Assembly (NCBI GenBank): GCA_019416065.1 | Contig: DXYB01000013.1 | Span: 1-44,754 of the forward strand | Source of the DNA: Acidaminococcus sp. | GTDB taxonomy: Bacteria; Bacillota; Negativicutes; Acidaminococcales; Acidaminococcaceae | Direction: 5' to 3' | Length of the DNA: 44,754 nt | Shown: positions 1-7,692 of the stretch, piece by piece | How the letters are laid out: every line of letters begins with the position of its first letter | Numbering within the stretch: position 1 is the first letter of the stretch | The notes under the pieces: model-generated | Seen by the model: only the letters and a program-made list of their open reading frames with translations | Databases searched by the model: none | What the model was told of the DNA's origin: nothing | Made by a program: the position numbers and the translations under genes

Positions 1-52
1 TTTTCATTAGCGTTTGGGTCCAAAATGGTTCACTTTTATATTAGCGTTTACA
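1..52. mobile_element. Probable terminus of an IS21-family insertion sequence
   Basis: The block ATTAGCGTTT occurs twice, at 6-15 and 40-49, 34 bases apart, and the stretch ends in ...TTTACA at 52. Read on the minus strand it starts TGTAAACGCTAAT. Termini beginning TG and carrying several spaced copies of a repeat are typical of IS21-family elements, and this wording resembles IS21-like ends that I remember. The element body would lie left of the window. No transposase is visible, so the call rests only on the terminal repeats. Confidence 0.5.
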
Positions 53-374
53 GGTCCTGATTACTCGCTACAACAAGCACGTCCATTCCCACCTCAAGAG
101 CTTCCCCGATGTCAAGAATCATAGCAAGTGACAAGCCTGCGCCGTATTTTCCCTGCTCAATTTTGCTAATAGTACTCTTGCTTACGCCGGTGCGTCTAGC
201 CAGTTCTTCCTGTGACCACCCACGCAACGTGCGATAATACATGATCCGGATACCTACCAGCCGGTATACCAATGCTTTCTTTCTCTGATCCAATTGTCTC
301 ACCTTCCCGTGAGGTAGTATATCATATAAGGGGTCATTTTTATCAACAGAATTCTTTTTTGACAGGACTTCCAT
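48..374 (-). CDS. Xre-family helix-turn-helix regulator, probably 3'-truncated
   Basis: This 108-residue protein has a Cro/C1-type helix-turn-helix at about residues 47-100 (core SQEELARRTGVSKSTISKIE), the fold used by Xre-like DNA-binding regulators. The N-terminal 40 residues are charged and unassigned. A Shine-Dalgarno AAGGA lies six bases before the ATG. The stop codon (TAA at 48-50) falls inside the presumed IS end at 40-52, so the native C-terminus was probably replaced when the element inserted. It follows the autotransporter remnant on the same strand. Its target is unknown, and whether it still works is unclear, although the HTH itself is intact. Confidence 0.75.
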   Translation of the reverse strand: MEVLSKKNSVDKNDPLYDILPHGKVRQLDQRKKALVYRLVGIRIMYYRTLRGWSQEELARRTGVSKSTISKIEQGKYGAGLSLAMILDIGEALEVGMDVLVVASNQDL

Positions 375-394
375 AACTATCCTTCTTTACTTTT

Positions 395-707
395 TTAATG
401 CAGCTGATTGCTGTAAAATATTCTGCACTTGCACCCGCTGTCCTTTAGGTTAATTGTCGTAGTATTGTCGCTGTTCTGTGTACCGGACAGTTCATAGGTT
501 GGTGTTGCCATCTGCCACCGCACTGACGATATCCGACAAATTCACACTTCCCTTGGCCTTCTTGCCTGCCGTATCCTTAATAGACAGATTTAATTTGCCG
601 CCACTGACGGACAAGGCATTATCGCTGGCAAAGAGTGTATCATTACCGTCTGCTACACCACTTACAGTATAAACGCTGTGCCCGACTCCATACAACTTTA
701 TACACAC
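395..707 (-). pseudogene. Trimeric autotransporter adhesin remnant, frameshifted
   Basis: Translation from a GTG at 707 gives a Gly/Asn/Ser-rich segment with VADGND, SGGKLNLSIKD and GSVNLSDIVSAVADGNTN, then stops at about 493. Shifting one base at that point continues as TYELSGTQNSDNTTTINLKD down to a stop at 395-397. This alternation of short beta-rich repeats is the stalk/neck pattern of YadA/Hia-type trimeric autotransporters in Negativicutes. It has no signal peptide, head or C-terminal barrel, so it is an internal fragment and not a gene. A GGAGGAG lies about 14 bases before the GTG, which is probably chance. Confidence 0.6.
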
Positions 708-976
708 GATTCAAAAAGATCTCCTCCTTACTACAATCATATTCGATCATGGTTACTATGAAACCACAATTGATCCGGCACTGTCCAGTGCAAAGGGGGG
801 ATTTGCGTTTAGTAGGAAGGATCTGTCATCTCAAAGCATTGTCAGACTTACATGCTTTTTCCTGCCCGACAGATTCCGTTTAGTTTTGCTTTGACGAGTT
901 CGTGTATAATTTTTTTATCGCTTAATTTTTATACGGTTTATCCGGGCATGTCACCGTGATGCTCCAGTTTTAAAAA
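708..976. other. Intergenic stretch without a recognisable gene
   Basis: This stretch lies between the autotransporter remnant and the terminator of the ribosomal cluster. The plus frame at 721-893 is open but has no start codon with a ribosome site and no recognised family. A TATAAT at about 901-906 has no partner -35 box at normal spacing. It is probably decayed sequence. Confidence 0.5.
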
Positions 977-1032
977 GCAAAAAGAGCTGCTGCATGTAGG
1001 ATAAGTTTCCTGCATGCAGCAGCTCTTTTTGC
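977..1032 (-). terminator. Intrinsic terminator of the ribosomal supercluster
   Basis: Arms at 979-1000 and 1009-1030 pair over about 22 bases with a single mismatch (core GAGCTGCTGCATG). On the minus strand the hairpin is followed by a U-rich run. It sits just past the rplQ stop and should end transcription of the whole cluster. Confidence 0.92.
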
Positions 1033-1038
1033 GTTTTC

Positions 1039-1377
1039 TCACAGCAATTCCAGAATTGCCATGGGAGCTGCGTCCCCACGCCGGGGAGCAGTCTTATAAA
1101 TGCGGGTATACCCGCCATTGCGTTCTTTGTATTTTGGTGCAATGTCTTGGAACAATTTCTTGGTCGCTTCTTCGTCAACGAGGAATGCCAGCACCTGACG
1201 GCGAGCAGACAGATCGCCTTGTTTAGCCAGGGTGATCAGTTTGCCAGCAAATTTACTAATTTCTTTTGCTTTTGCTTCCGTGGTCTCAATTCGTTCGTTT
1301 TTGAAGAAGGCGCTCAAGACGCTACGGAACATCGCTTTACGGTTGCCGGTGTTCCGGTTAAATTTTCTATAGGACAT
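1039..1377 (-). CDS. rplQ: 50S ribosomal protein L17
   Basis: L17 is a large-subunit protein near the peptide exit tunnel. The 112 residues match the bacterial family length, with the usual opening MSYRKFNRNTGNRKAMFRS and a C-terminal YTRIYKTAPRRGDAAPMA segment. It is the last gene of the alpha operon, 14 bases after rpoA, and is followed directly by the strong terminator at 977-1032. Confidence 0.98.
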   Translation of the reverse strand: MSYRKFNRNTGNRKAMFRSVLSAFFKNERIETTEAKAKEISKFAGKLITLAKQGDLSARRQVLAFLVDEEATKKLFQDIAPKYKERNGGYTRIYKTAPRRGDAAPMAILELL

Positions 1378-1391
1378 CTTTCGTCTTCCTC

Positions 1392-2363
1392 CTATTCTTC
1401 ATCAGAATTGCGCAGGTGCAATCCCAACTCTTCAATCTTGTTCTTGACTTCTTCCAGGGATTTGCTGCCCAGATTCCGGACGCAAATCAGCTCGTCCTCT
1501 GTTTTGTTGATAATATCTTCGACCGTATTGATGCCGGCTCTCCGCAGGCAATTATTGGAGCGAACCGTCAGGTCCAAATCGTCGATGGACATTTGCAATA
1601 CAGAAGATTTGCTGCCTTCCTCACTGGCCTTATTTCCGTCTTCGTCCCCCTGGATTTTGGGGATATTGGTAGTTTTAAAAAGAGCCAGGTATTTGATCAG
1701 GATTTCCGCTGCAGAAGTGACTGCTTCATCAGGTCCCAGACTTCCATCCGTCCATACTTCCAAGGTCAGGCGGTCGTAGTCGGTTACGTTGCCCACACGG
1801 GTATCGGTTACACCAAATTTTACCCGTGTAATGGGAGAATAAATGGAATCCACAGGGATAAAGCCAATAGGTTGTTCCTTGGTTTTATTTTTCTCCGCAG
1901 ACACGTAGCCACGGCCCACATCAACATAGATTTCCATATCCAGGTTGGCGTTCTTATCCAGTGTCGCAATGTGCAATTCCGGATTCAGAACTTCCGTATC
2001 CTGGTCAGTAATCACGTCGGCACCTGTTACTTCCCCTTCTCCCGACTTTTTGATGTAAAAAGTCTTGGGTTCAAGGTCAGCTTGCTCATCCATTCCGACT
2101 TTAAAGCACAACGCCTTGATATTCAAGACGATATCCGCAACGTCTTCCCTGACCCCCTCAATGGTCGAAAACTCATGGAGAACACCATCGATTTTAATGC
2201 CCGTCACTGCCATGCCGGACAAAGAAGAAAGCAGGACTCGACGCAGGCTATTACCTAAGGTAATACCGTATCCACGTTCCAAAGGTTCCCAGACGAACTT
2301 GCCATAACGCCCATCAGGGGAAATTTCGTCGATCACCAGGCTAGGTTTTTCGATTTCCTTCAT
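1392..2363 (-). CDS. rpoA: DNA-directed RNA polymerase subunit alpha
   Basis: The alpha subunit nucleates RNA polymerase assembly and contacts activators and UP elements. The 323 residues show the N-terminal dimerisation domain (GITLGNSLRRVLLSSL at about 33-48), a linker at about 235-250, and the C-terminal helix-hairpin-helix domain with NNCLRRAGINTVEDI and RNLGSKSLEEV, which carry the DNA- and activator-contacting residues. It lies between rpsD (63-base gap) and rplQ, the standard alpha-operon position. Confidence 0.98.
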   Translation of the reverse strand: MKEIEKPSLVIDEISPDGRYGKFVWEPLERGYGITLGNSLRRVLLSSLSGMAVTGIKIDGVLHEFSTIEGVREDVADIVLNIKALCFKVGMDEQADLEPKTFYIKKSGEGEVTGADVITDQDTEVLNPELHIATLDKNANLDMEIYVDVGRGYVSAEKNKTKEQPIGFIPVDSIYSPITRVKFGVTDTRVGNVTDYDRLTLEVWTDGSLGPDEAVTSAAEILIKYLALFKTTNIPKIQGDEDGNKASEEGSKSSVLQMSIDDLDLTVRSNNCLRRAGINTVEDIINKTEDELICVRNLGSKSLEEVKNKIEELGLHLRNSDEE

Positions 2364-2426
2364 GCGGAAGCCTCCTTTCGCGCATTACCACAATACGCGG
2401 TACACATAGTGGAGAACAGTATCAAC

Positions 2427-3020
2427 TTACTTGGAGTACAATTCGACGATTGCCTGTTCCGCAATAGGAACATCAATATCATCACGTACCGGAAGCCGGT
2501 CGACTTTTCCGCTGAGATTTTGTGCGTCCAAAACAATCCAGGCTGGAACACTGGATTTGCCCAATACTTCCGCCATACCTTTGAAATAGGCGGAGCTGCG
2601 GCTGCTTTCCATAACAGAGACAACATTCCCCGCTTCAATCAAAGCAGAAGGAATGTCCAGACGCTTTCCGTTTACCGCAATATGGCCGTGTGTTACCAAC
2701 TGACGTGCTTGACGACGGGTGTTGGCAAGACCCATACGATACACCACATTGTCCAGTCTGCGTTCCAAAAGGATCAACAGGTTAGCACCGGTGATGCCTT
2801 CCATCTTTTTGGCTTTTTCATAATAGCCACGGAACTGTCTTTCCAGCACGCCGTAAATGAATTTAGCCTTTTGCTTTTCAGCCAGCTGCATTCCGTATTC
2901 GCTCTTCTTTTTGAACTGCCGTTTCGGCTGCCGGTGGGATTCTTTCGTTACCCCCATGAAAGCCGGGGACATGCCCAGCGCTCTGCATCTTTTCAGTACA
3001 GGAGTCTTATCAATAGCCAT
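2427..3020 (-). CDS. rpsD: 30S ribosomal protein S4
   Basis: S4 is a primary 16S rRNA-binding protein that starts small-subunit assembly, and in many bacteria it also represses its own operon by binding the mRNA. The 197-residue protein has an S4 RNA-binding domain around 88-150 (RLDNVVYRMGLANTRRQARQ, then THGHIAVNG). It lacks the N-terminal zinc cysteines of some S4 versions: the start reads MAIDKTPVLKRCRALGMSP with one cysteine. It sits in the alpha operon between rpsK and rpoA, the Firmicutes arrangement that keeps rpsD with rpoA. Confidence 0.97.
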   Translation of the reverse strand: MAIDKTPVLKRCRALGMSPAFMGVTKESHRQPKRQFKKKSEYGMQLAEKQKAKFIYGVLERQFRGYYEKAKKMEGITGANLLILLERRLDNVVYRMGLANTRRQARQLVTHGHIAVNGKRLDIPSALIEAGNVVSVMESSRSSAYFKGMAEVLGKSSVPAWIVLDAQNLSGKVDRLPVRDDIDVPIAEQAIVELYSK

Positions 3021-3040
3021 CTAGTTTTCACCTCCGATAA

Positions 3041-3433
3041 TTATACTCTTCTGCGTTTCGGCGGACGGCAACCGTTGTGAGGAATAGGAGTTACATCTTT
3101 AATAGATTCTACTTCCAGTCCAGCAGCTTGCAGGGCACGAATCGCCGATTCACGGCCAGCGCCCGGTCCTTTTACGTATACTTCAATGCGTTTCAGACCG
3201 TGTTCCATCGCTGCCTTAGCAGCGGATTCCGCAGCCATCTGCGCCGCAAAAGGAGTGCTCTTCCTGCTGCCTCTAAAGCCCATTCCGCCAGCGGAGGCCC
3301 AGCTCAAAACGGCCCCATTCATATCGGAGATCGTTACGATCGTGTTATTAAAGGTGGAGCGAATATGTGCTACACCAGCCTCAACGTTCTTAGAAACTTT
3401 CCGTTTTGCACGGACAACTTTTTTCCCAGCCAC
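3041..3433 (-). CDS. rpsK: 30S ribosomal protein S11
   Basis: S11 forms part of the platform of the small subunit and helps shape the E site. The 130 residues carry the family signature AHIRSTFNNTIVTISDMNGAV and the C-terminal DVTPIPHNGCRPPKRRRV tail. The start is GTG (3431-3433) with AAGGAGG upstream, and the next residues MAGKK agree with the usual N-terminus. Gaps are 23 bases from rpsM and 20 to rpsD. Confidence 0.98.
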   Translation of the reverse strand: MAGKKVVRAKRKVSKNVEAGVAHIRSTFNNTIVTISDMNGAVLSWASAGGMGFRGSRKSTPFAAQMAAESAAKAAMEHGLKRIEVYVKGPGAGRESAIRALQAAGLEVESIKDVTPIPHNGCRPPKRRRV

Positions 3434-3456
3434 TCGTCTAATCCCTCCTTAGACTC

Positions 3457-3825
3457 TTACTTCTTTTTAGCGCCGGCCACTTTTTTCGGGCCTTTACGGG
3501 TACGTGCATTGTTCTTGGTGTTCTGGCCCCGTACAGGCAAGCCTGCACGATGTCTGCGGCCACGGTAACAACCAATTTCCACCAAGCGTTTAATATTCAG
3601 GGATTCCTCACGGCGGAGGTCACCTTCTACTTTGTATTCATGGTCCAGGATCTCACGCAGTTTTGCAATTTCTGCTTCGGTCAGATCCCGTACACGGGTA
3701 TCCGGATTGATTCCGGTTTTATCCAGGATTTCCCGGGAAAGGGTCAACCCAATACCATAAATGTATGGCAGTGCGTATTCTACACGTTTATCTCTAGGCA
3801 GATCTACACCGGCAATACGAGCCAT
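3457..3825 (-). CDS. rpsM: 30S ribosomal protein S13
   Basis: S13 sits in the head of the small subunit and contacts the P-site tRNA and the inter-subunit bridges. The 122-residue sequence starts MARIAGVDLPRDKRVEYAL, has the central GLTLSREIL and EIGCYRGRRHRAGLPVRGQNTK motifs, and ends in a lysine-rich tail that reaches the P site. It follows rpmJ by 18 bases, giving the infA-rpmJ-rpsM-rpsK order common to Firmicutes. Confidence 0.98.
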   Translation of the reverse strand: MARIAGVDLPRDKRVEYALPYIYGIGLTLSREILDKTGINPDTRVRDLTEAEIAKLREILDHEYKVEGDLRREESLNIKRLVEIGCYRGRRHRAGLPVRGQNTKNNARTRKGPKKVAGAKKK

Positions 3826-3843
3826 TCAAAGCACCTCCTTTTA

Positions 3844-3957
3844 TTAACCTTGTCTTTGTTTATGTTTGGGGTTTTCGCAAATGACCATAACGCGGCCCTT
3901 GCGTTTAATAATTTTGCATTTATCACAAATGCGTTTTACAGACGGTCTTACTTTCAT
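3844..3957 (-). CDS. rpmJ: 50S ribosomal protein L36, zinc-binding form
   Basis: This 37-codon gene is too short for ordinary ORF finding, but it translates cleanly on the minus strand from ATG at 3955-3957 to TAA at 3844-3846. The protein begins MKVRPSVKRICDKCKIIKRK and has Cys11, Cys14, Cys27 and His32, the CCCH set of the zinc-containing L36 paralogue. It lies between infA and rpsM, as expected. L36 is the smallest large-subunit protein and binds 23S rRNA. Confidence 0.97.
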   Translation of the reverse strand: MKVRPSVKRICDKCKIIKRKGRVMVICENPKHKQRQG

Positions 3958-3985
3958 GTTGTTGAACCTCCTCTTGCCAAAGCTC

Positions 3986-4204
3986 TTACTTGAACCGATA
4001 CGTAATCCGGCCGCGGTTCAGATCATAGGGCGTGAGCTCTACGGTTACTCTATCCCCCGGGAGGATCTTGATAAAGTTCATACGTATTTTTCCAGAAATA
4101 TGTGCCAGGATTTCATGGTCGTTTTCCAGTTTAACCCGGAACATCGCATTGGGCAAAGATTCCAAGACAGTCCCCTCAACTTCGATGGCATCTTGTTTAG
4201 ACAC
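3986..4204 (-). CDS. infA: Translation initiation factor IF-1
   Basis: IF-1 is a single OB-fold protein that blocks the A site of the 30S subunit during initiation. The 72 residues match the family length and include NAMFRVKLENDHEILAHISG and the C-terminal GRITYRFK. The start codon is GTG (4202-4204). It follows adk by 12 bases. In many Firmicutes the methionine aminopeptidase gene map lies between adk and infA, but here the two are adjacent. Confidence 0.98.
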   Translation of the reverse strand: MSKQDAIEVEGTVLESLPNAMFRVKLENDHEILAHISGKIRMNFIKILPGDRVTVELTPYDLNRGRITYRFK

Positions 4205-4216
4205 GTTCCAGCCTCC

Positions 4217-4861
4217 TTACCCTTTGACAGCAGCGACCACATCCGCATATACCTTGCCGATGGGCTGCGTCCCGTCAATATCCTTGAACACGCCTTCCTG
4301 CTCATAATACGCAATGAGAGGAGCCGTTTGGCTATGATATGCTTCCAAACGTTTCTTTACTGTTTCTTCTTTGTCATCATCGCGCTGATACAAGTCCCCG
4401 CTGCACTTATCGCATACGCCTTCCTGTTTAGGAGGATTGTAAACGACATGATACGTGGCACCGCATTTTTTGCAGATACGCCGCCCAGTAACCCGTGCAA
4501 CCAGATTGGCATCAGGTACGCTGATATTTACTGCAGCATCCAGCTTGATCCCTAGCTCTTTTAAAATCTCGTCCAGGGCTACAGCCTGCTCTTTGGTACG
4601 GGGAAACCCATCCAGAATGAATCCTTTTTGGCAATCCGGCTGACTAAGCCGTTCTTTAACAATGCCAATCGTGACTTCATCAGGGACGAGCCCGCCAGCA
4701 TCCATATATTTTTTGGCTTCTTTTCCCAATTCCGTCCCATTTTTTACAGCCGCACGGAACATATCTCCCGTAGAAATATGAGGAATAGGAAAATCGGCAA
4801 CTAATTTTTCCGCTTGGGTCCCCTTGCCTGCGCCAGGAGGTCCCATTAAAAGAATATGCAT
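4217..4861 (-). CDS. adk: Adenylate kinase, zinc-lid type
   Basis: The enzyme catalyses ATP + AMP to 2 ADP in the cytosol and balances adenylate charge. The 214-residue protein has the P-loop GPPGAGKGTQ at 7-16, the AMP-binding stretch ISTGDMFRAA around 29-38, DGFPRT at about 84-89, and a LID domain with Cys130, Cys133, Cys150 and Cys153. This four-cysteine zinc site is typical of Gram-positive-type adenylate kinases. It lies between secY and infA in the spc region. Confidence 0.98.
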   Translation of the reverse strand: MHILLMGPPGAGKGTQAEKLVADFPIPHISTGDMFRAAVKNGTELGKEAKKYMDAGGLVPDEVTIGIVKERLSQPDCQKGFILDGFPRTKEQAVALDEILKELGIKLDAAVNISVPDANLVARVTGRRICKKCGATYHVVYNPPKQEGVCDKCSGDLYQRDDDKEETVKKRLEAYHSQTAPLIAYYEQEGVFKDIDGTQPIGKVYADVVAAVKG

Positions 4862-4872
4862 GTTCTCTCTCC

Positions 4873-6129
4873 TTATTTCATGAAACCTTGGTAGTGCCGC
4901 ATAAGCGTCAAGGACTCTACCTGTTTCATCGTATCAAGCGCTACACTAACAACGATCAATAGAGCGGTTCCGCCGAAGTAAACGCCGGAAATTCCCGTAA
5001 GCCACACGATCAGGTTGGGCATAATAGCAATGAATGCCAGAAATACTGCACCTGCCAGCGTAATCCGGTTCATCACCCGGTCCAGATAGTCCGTTGTCGG
5101 TTTTCCCGGCCGAAGGCCAGGAATGAACCCGCCATATTTTTTGATATTCTCGGACATCTCCGGGATATTCAGGCTCACAGCCGTGTAAAAATAGGTGAAG
5201 AATAAGATCAGCAGAATGTACAGGGTAGTCTGGAGCGGTGTACCCCATGCCAAATAACTGGCAATTTTCTGGATCCAGGGAATCTTGATGAACTGCGCAA
5301 TGGTCACAGGAAACATCAACACGGAAGAAGCGAAAATGATGGGCATAACCCCAGCTTGGTTCACTTTTAAGGGAATATAGCTGGAATGACCACCGTACAT
5401 TTTTCGACCTACGATCCGCTTTGCATACTGAATAGGGATTTTCCGATAAGCCACGGTAATGGCTACCACAAACATCACCATCAATACCGCCAGCGCAGCG
5501 AAGATCAAAACATTGAAAACATTTACAGTACCAGCCTGCAGATACCGGCCAATAACAGCCAGCCCATTAGGTAGTCGGGAAATAATACCAGCAAAGATAA
5601 TCAGGGAAATGCCGTTACCAATCCCCTTTGCTGTTATCTGTTCCCCGATCCACATCAGCAGCAGGGAACCTGCTGTCAAGGTCAGGACAATGAGAGCAAA
5701 AGAGAAGACATCTGGATTGTTCACAGCCACTCGTAGGCCATAGGTCATACCCAGCGCCTGAATTGCACCCAACCCCACCGCTGCGTAGCGGTTGATTTTA
5801 TTGATTTTCTTTGCTCCTTCCGCTCCCTCTTTAGAATATTCTTCCAAAGTCGGGATCACCACTGTCAGTAGCTGCGTAATAATTGACGCATTGATGTAAG
5901 GAGTAATACTCATGGCAAATATGGAAAATTTGCTAAGAGCACCGCCGGAGAACAGGTCCAATAAACCGAACAGATTTCCACTGGTGAAAAGCCGTTCGAT
6001 CATGGCTGCGTTAACCCCCGGAACAGGAATTTGCGTTCCAGCCCTGAAAACTATGAACATCGCCAGGGTAAAGAGGACTCTCTTTCGGAGTTCTGTAGCC
6101 TTCACCAGGTTATCAAGGGCTGAAGCCAA
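4873..6129 (-). CDS. secY: Protein translocase channel subunit SecY
   Basis: SecY is the core channel of the Sec translocon, with ten membrane helices, through which preproteins leave the cytosol and membrane proteins insert. The 418 residues show repeated hydrophobic spans and known landmarks: the plug region after FRAGTQIPVPGVN, LGIMPYINASII-like SITPYINASIITQL, and GFIPGLRPGKPTTDYL in the cytosolic loop. The start is TTG at 6127-6129, directly after the rplO stop, with a GAGGTGATC Shine-Dalgarno inside the last codons of rplO. No other start fits, so the two genes are tightly coupled. Confidence 0.97.
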   Translation of the reverse strand: MASALDNLVKATELRKRVLFTLAMFIVFRAGTQIPVPGVNAAMIERLFTSGNLFGLLDLFSGGALSKFSIFAMSITPYINASIITQLLTVVIPTLEEYSKEGAEGAKKINKINRYAAVGLGAIQALGMTYGLRVAVNNPDVFSFALIVLTLTAGSLLLMWIGEQITAKGIGNGISLIIFAGIISRLPNGLAVIGRYLQAGTVNVFNVLIFAALAVLMVMFVVAITVAYRKIPIQYAKRIVGRKMYGGHSSYIPLKVNQAGVMPIIFASSVLMFPVTIAQFIKIPWIQKIASYLAWGTPLQTTLYILLILFFTYFYTAVSLNIPEMSENIKKYGGFIPGLRPGKPTTDYLDRVMNRITLAGAVFLAFIAIMPNLIVWLTGISGVYFGGTALLIVVSVALDTMKQVESLTLMRHYQGFMK

Positions 6130-6570
6130 TTAGATCACCTCTACTTTACCGCCGGCAGCTTCGATCTTTTCCTTTGCGGTTTTGCTAAAGCCCATGGCTT
6201 TTACCGTAACCTTCTTGGTCAATTCGCCTTGTCCCAGCACCCGAATCCCATCACGGATGTTTTTGACCAGACCGCATTCAATCAGGAATACCGGATCAAT
6301 CACGGTGCCATCGTCAAAGCAGTTAAGCACTTCCACGTTAATTTCCGTGTAATGTTTGCCGAATTTATTATAGAAACCGCGTTTCGGCAGACGCAGGTAT
6401 AACGGTTTTTGACCGCCTTCAAATCCAGGACGCTTCACCCCGCCGCTACGGGATTTTTGACCTTTCATTCCCTTGCCGGACGTTTTGCCCAGGCCGGAAC
6501 CAAGGCCGCGGCCTACACGAACACGAGCTTTTCTGGAGCCAGCAGCGGGAGCCAATTCATGCAAAAACAT
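6130..6570 (-). CDS. rplO: 50S ribosomal protein L15
   Basis: L15 is a late-assembly large-subunit protein with a long basic N-terminal extension. The 146 residues show the glycine/arginine-rich start (RVGRGLGSGLGKTSGKGMKG), which threads into 23S rRNA, and a globular C-terminal half ending GGKVEVI. Its stop codon touches the secY start, and it follows rpmD by 15 bases, the conserved spc-operon order. Confidence 0.98.
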   Translation of the reverse strand: MFLHELAPAAGSRKARVRVGRGLGSGLGKTSGKGMKGQKSRSGGVKRPGFEGGQKPLYLRLPKRGFYNKFGKHYTEINVEVLNCFDDGTVIDPVFLIECGLVKNIRDGIRVLGQGELTKKVTVKAMGFSKTAKEKIEAAGGKVEVI

Positions 6571-6585
6571 TTGCAGCCCTCCTTG

Positions 6586-6771
6586 TTAAGCCTTTACTTC
6601 TTCTACTTCCACCAGGTGTTCCACTTTGTGGATCATGCCCCGTAAAGTAGCATTATCTTCTTTTACAACGCTGGTATGGATCTTGTGCAGCCCCAGCGCT
6701 CTTACAGTTGCCCGTTGATCTTTCGGATAACCAATCGTGCTGTGGTGCAGCGTAATTTTAACTTGTGCCAT
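6586..6771 (-). CDS. rpmD: 50S ribosomal protein L30
   Basis: This 61-residue protein has the L30 ferredoxin-like fold: KITLHHSTIGYPKDQRATVRAL, then LHKIHTSVVKEDN and a short acidic tail. It is the normal bacterial length and lies between rpsE and rplO in the spc operon. L30 binds 23S rRNA near the 5S region. Confidence 0.97.
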   Translation of the reverse strand: MAQVKITLHHSTIGYPKDQRATVRALGLHKIHTSVVKEDNATLRGMIHKVEHLVEVEEVKA

Positions 6772-6785
6772 ACTGTGCTGCCTCC

Positions 6786-7286
6786 TTACCCTAACAATTC
6801 TTCAACGGTCTTGCCACGCAGCGCAGCAACGTCTTTGGCATTTTTCAAGGATTGCAGCCCCACCATCGTTGCCCGTACTACATTATTGGGATTGGAAGTA
6901 CCCTGGGATTTGGTCAGGATATCACTGATACCAGCCAATTCCAGCACTGCACGCATAGGACCACCGGCGATAACACCAGTACCTTCGCTAGCAGGTTTCA
7001 GTAGTACTTTGCCGGCGCCAAATACACCGATTACTTCGTGAGGAATAGTGGTTCCTTTGCGAGGAACGGTAATCAGGTTCTTCTTGGCATCATCCACTGC
7101 CTTGCGGATCGCTTCAGGAACTTCCGCAGCCTTGCCTAGGCCCATGCCGACTTGACCATTTTCATCGCCCACAACAACCAGTGCAGAGAAGGAGAAACGA
7201 CGGCCGCCTTTTACAACCTTAGCTACCCGGTTGATGAAGACTACTCTTTCTTTGAAGCCATCATCTTGTTTTTCGTAATTAGCCAC
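6786..7286 (-). CDS. rpsE: 30S ribosomal protein S5
   Basis: S5 helps maintain decoding accuracy and forms part of the mRNA entry helicase. The 166 residues have the N-terminal double-stranded RNA-binding domain (ERVVFINRVAKVVKGGRRFSF at about 13-33, VGDENGQVGMGLGKA at about 39-53) and the C-terminal domain with GTGVIAGGPMRAVLE. The RVAKVVKGG loop, where spectinomycin-resistance changes occur in other bacteria, looks ordinary. Confidence 0.98.
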   Translation of the reverse strand: MANYEKQDDGFKERVVFINRVAKVVKGGRRFSFSALVVVGDENGQVGMGLGKAAEVPEAIRKAVDDAKKNLITVPRKGTTIPHEVIGVFGAGKVLLKPASEGTGVIAGGPMRAVLELAGISDILTKSQGTSNPNNVVRATMVGLQSLKNAKDVAALRGKTVEELLG

Positions 7287-7304
7287 TCTTATGTCCTCCT
7301 CTGA

Positions 7305-7667
7305 TTAGAATTCCAGGCCGGCCTGCCGGGCAGCTTCAGCCAGGGCAGCTACGCGGCCATGGTACAAATACCCGCCACGATCAAACACTACAGTTTTAAT
7401 GCCTTTTTCCAGCGCCTTTTTTGCGATTTCAGCACCCACAACTTTAGCAGCTTCTACATTGCCGCCGTACGTTTCCTTATTGGCTTTTTCTATGGTGCTA
7501 GCAGAAACTAAGGTTTCGCTCGTTTCATCATTGATGATCTGGGCATAAATGTTGTTTAGGCTACGATACACATTCAGACGGGGTCTTTCCGCCGTACCAA
7601 AAATATTTCTACGCATACGTGCATGCCGTTTTTGGCGCGTTGCGTTCTTATCTTTCTTGTTCAGCAA
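7305..7667 (-). CDS. rplR: 50S ribosomal protein L18
   Basis: L18 binds 5S rRNA and anchors it to the large subunit. The best start is TTG at 7665-7667. It gives 120 residues beginning MLNKKDKNATRQKRHARMRR, the usual family length, with GGAG eight bases upstream. A GTG three codons earlier has no space for a ribosome site. The sequence keeps FGTAERPRLNVYRSLNNIYAQ and the C-terminal FDRGGYLYHGRVAALAEAAR. It lies between rplF and rpsE. Confidence 0.95.
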   Translation of the reverse strand: MLNKKDKNATRQKRHARMRRNIFGTAERPRLNVYRSLNNIYAQIINDETSETLVSASTIEKANKETYGGNVEAAKVVGAEIAKKALEKGIKTVVFDRGGYLYHGRVAALAEAARQAGLEF

Positions 7668-7692
7668 GAGATTCACTCCTTCCTTTTAGAAA

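Noticed and set aside
721..893. Open plus-strand stretch containing GYYETTIDPALSSAKGGFAF
   Set aside because: It looks protein-like, but there is no start with a ribosome site and I cannot place it in a family. It might be another gene fragment, but there is not enough to call.
1147..2258. Long open frames on the plus strand across rplQ and rpoA, and similar frames opposite fusA and tuf
   Set aside because: They are antisense shadows of highly conserved genes, without ribosome sites or recognisable domains.
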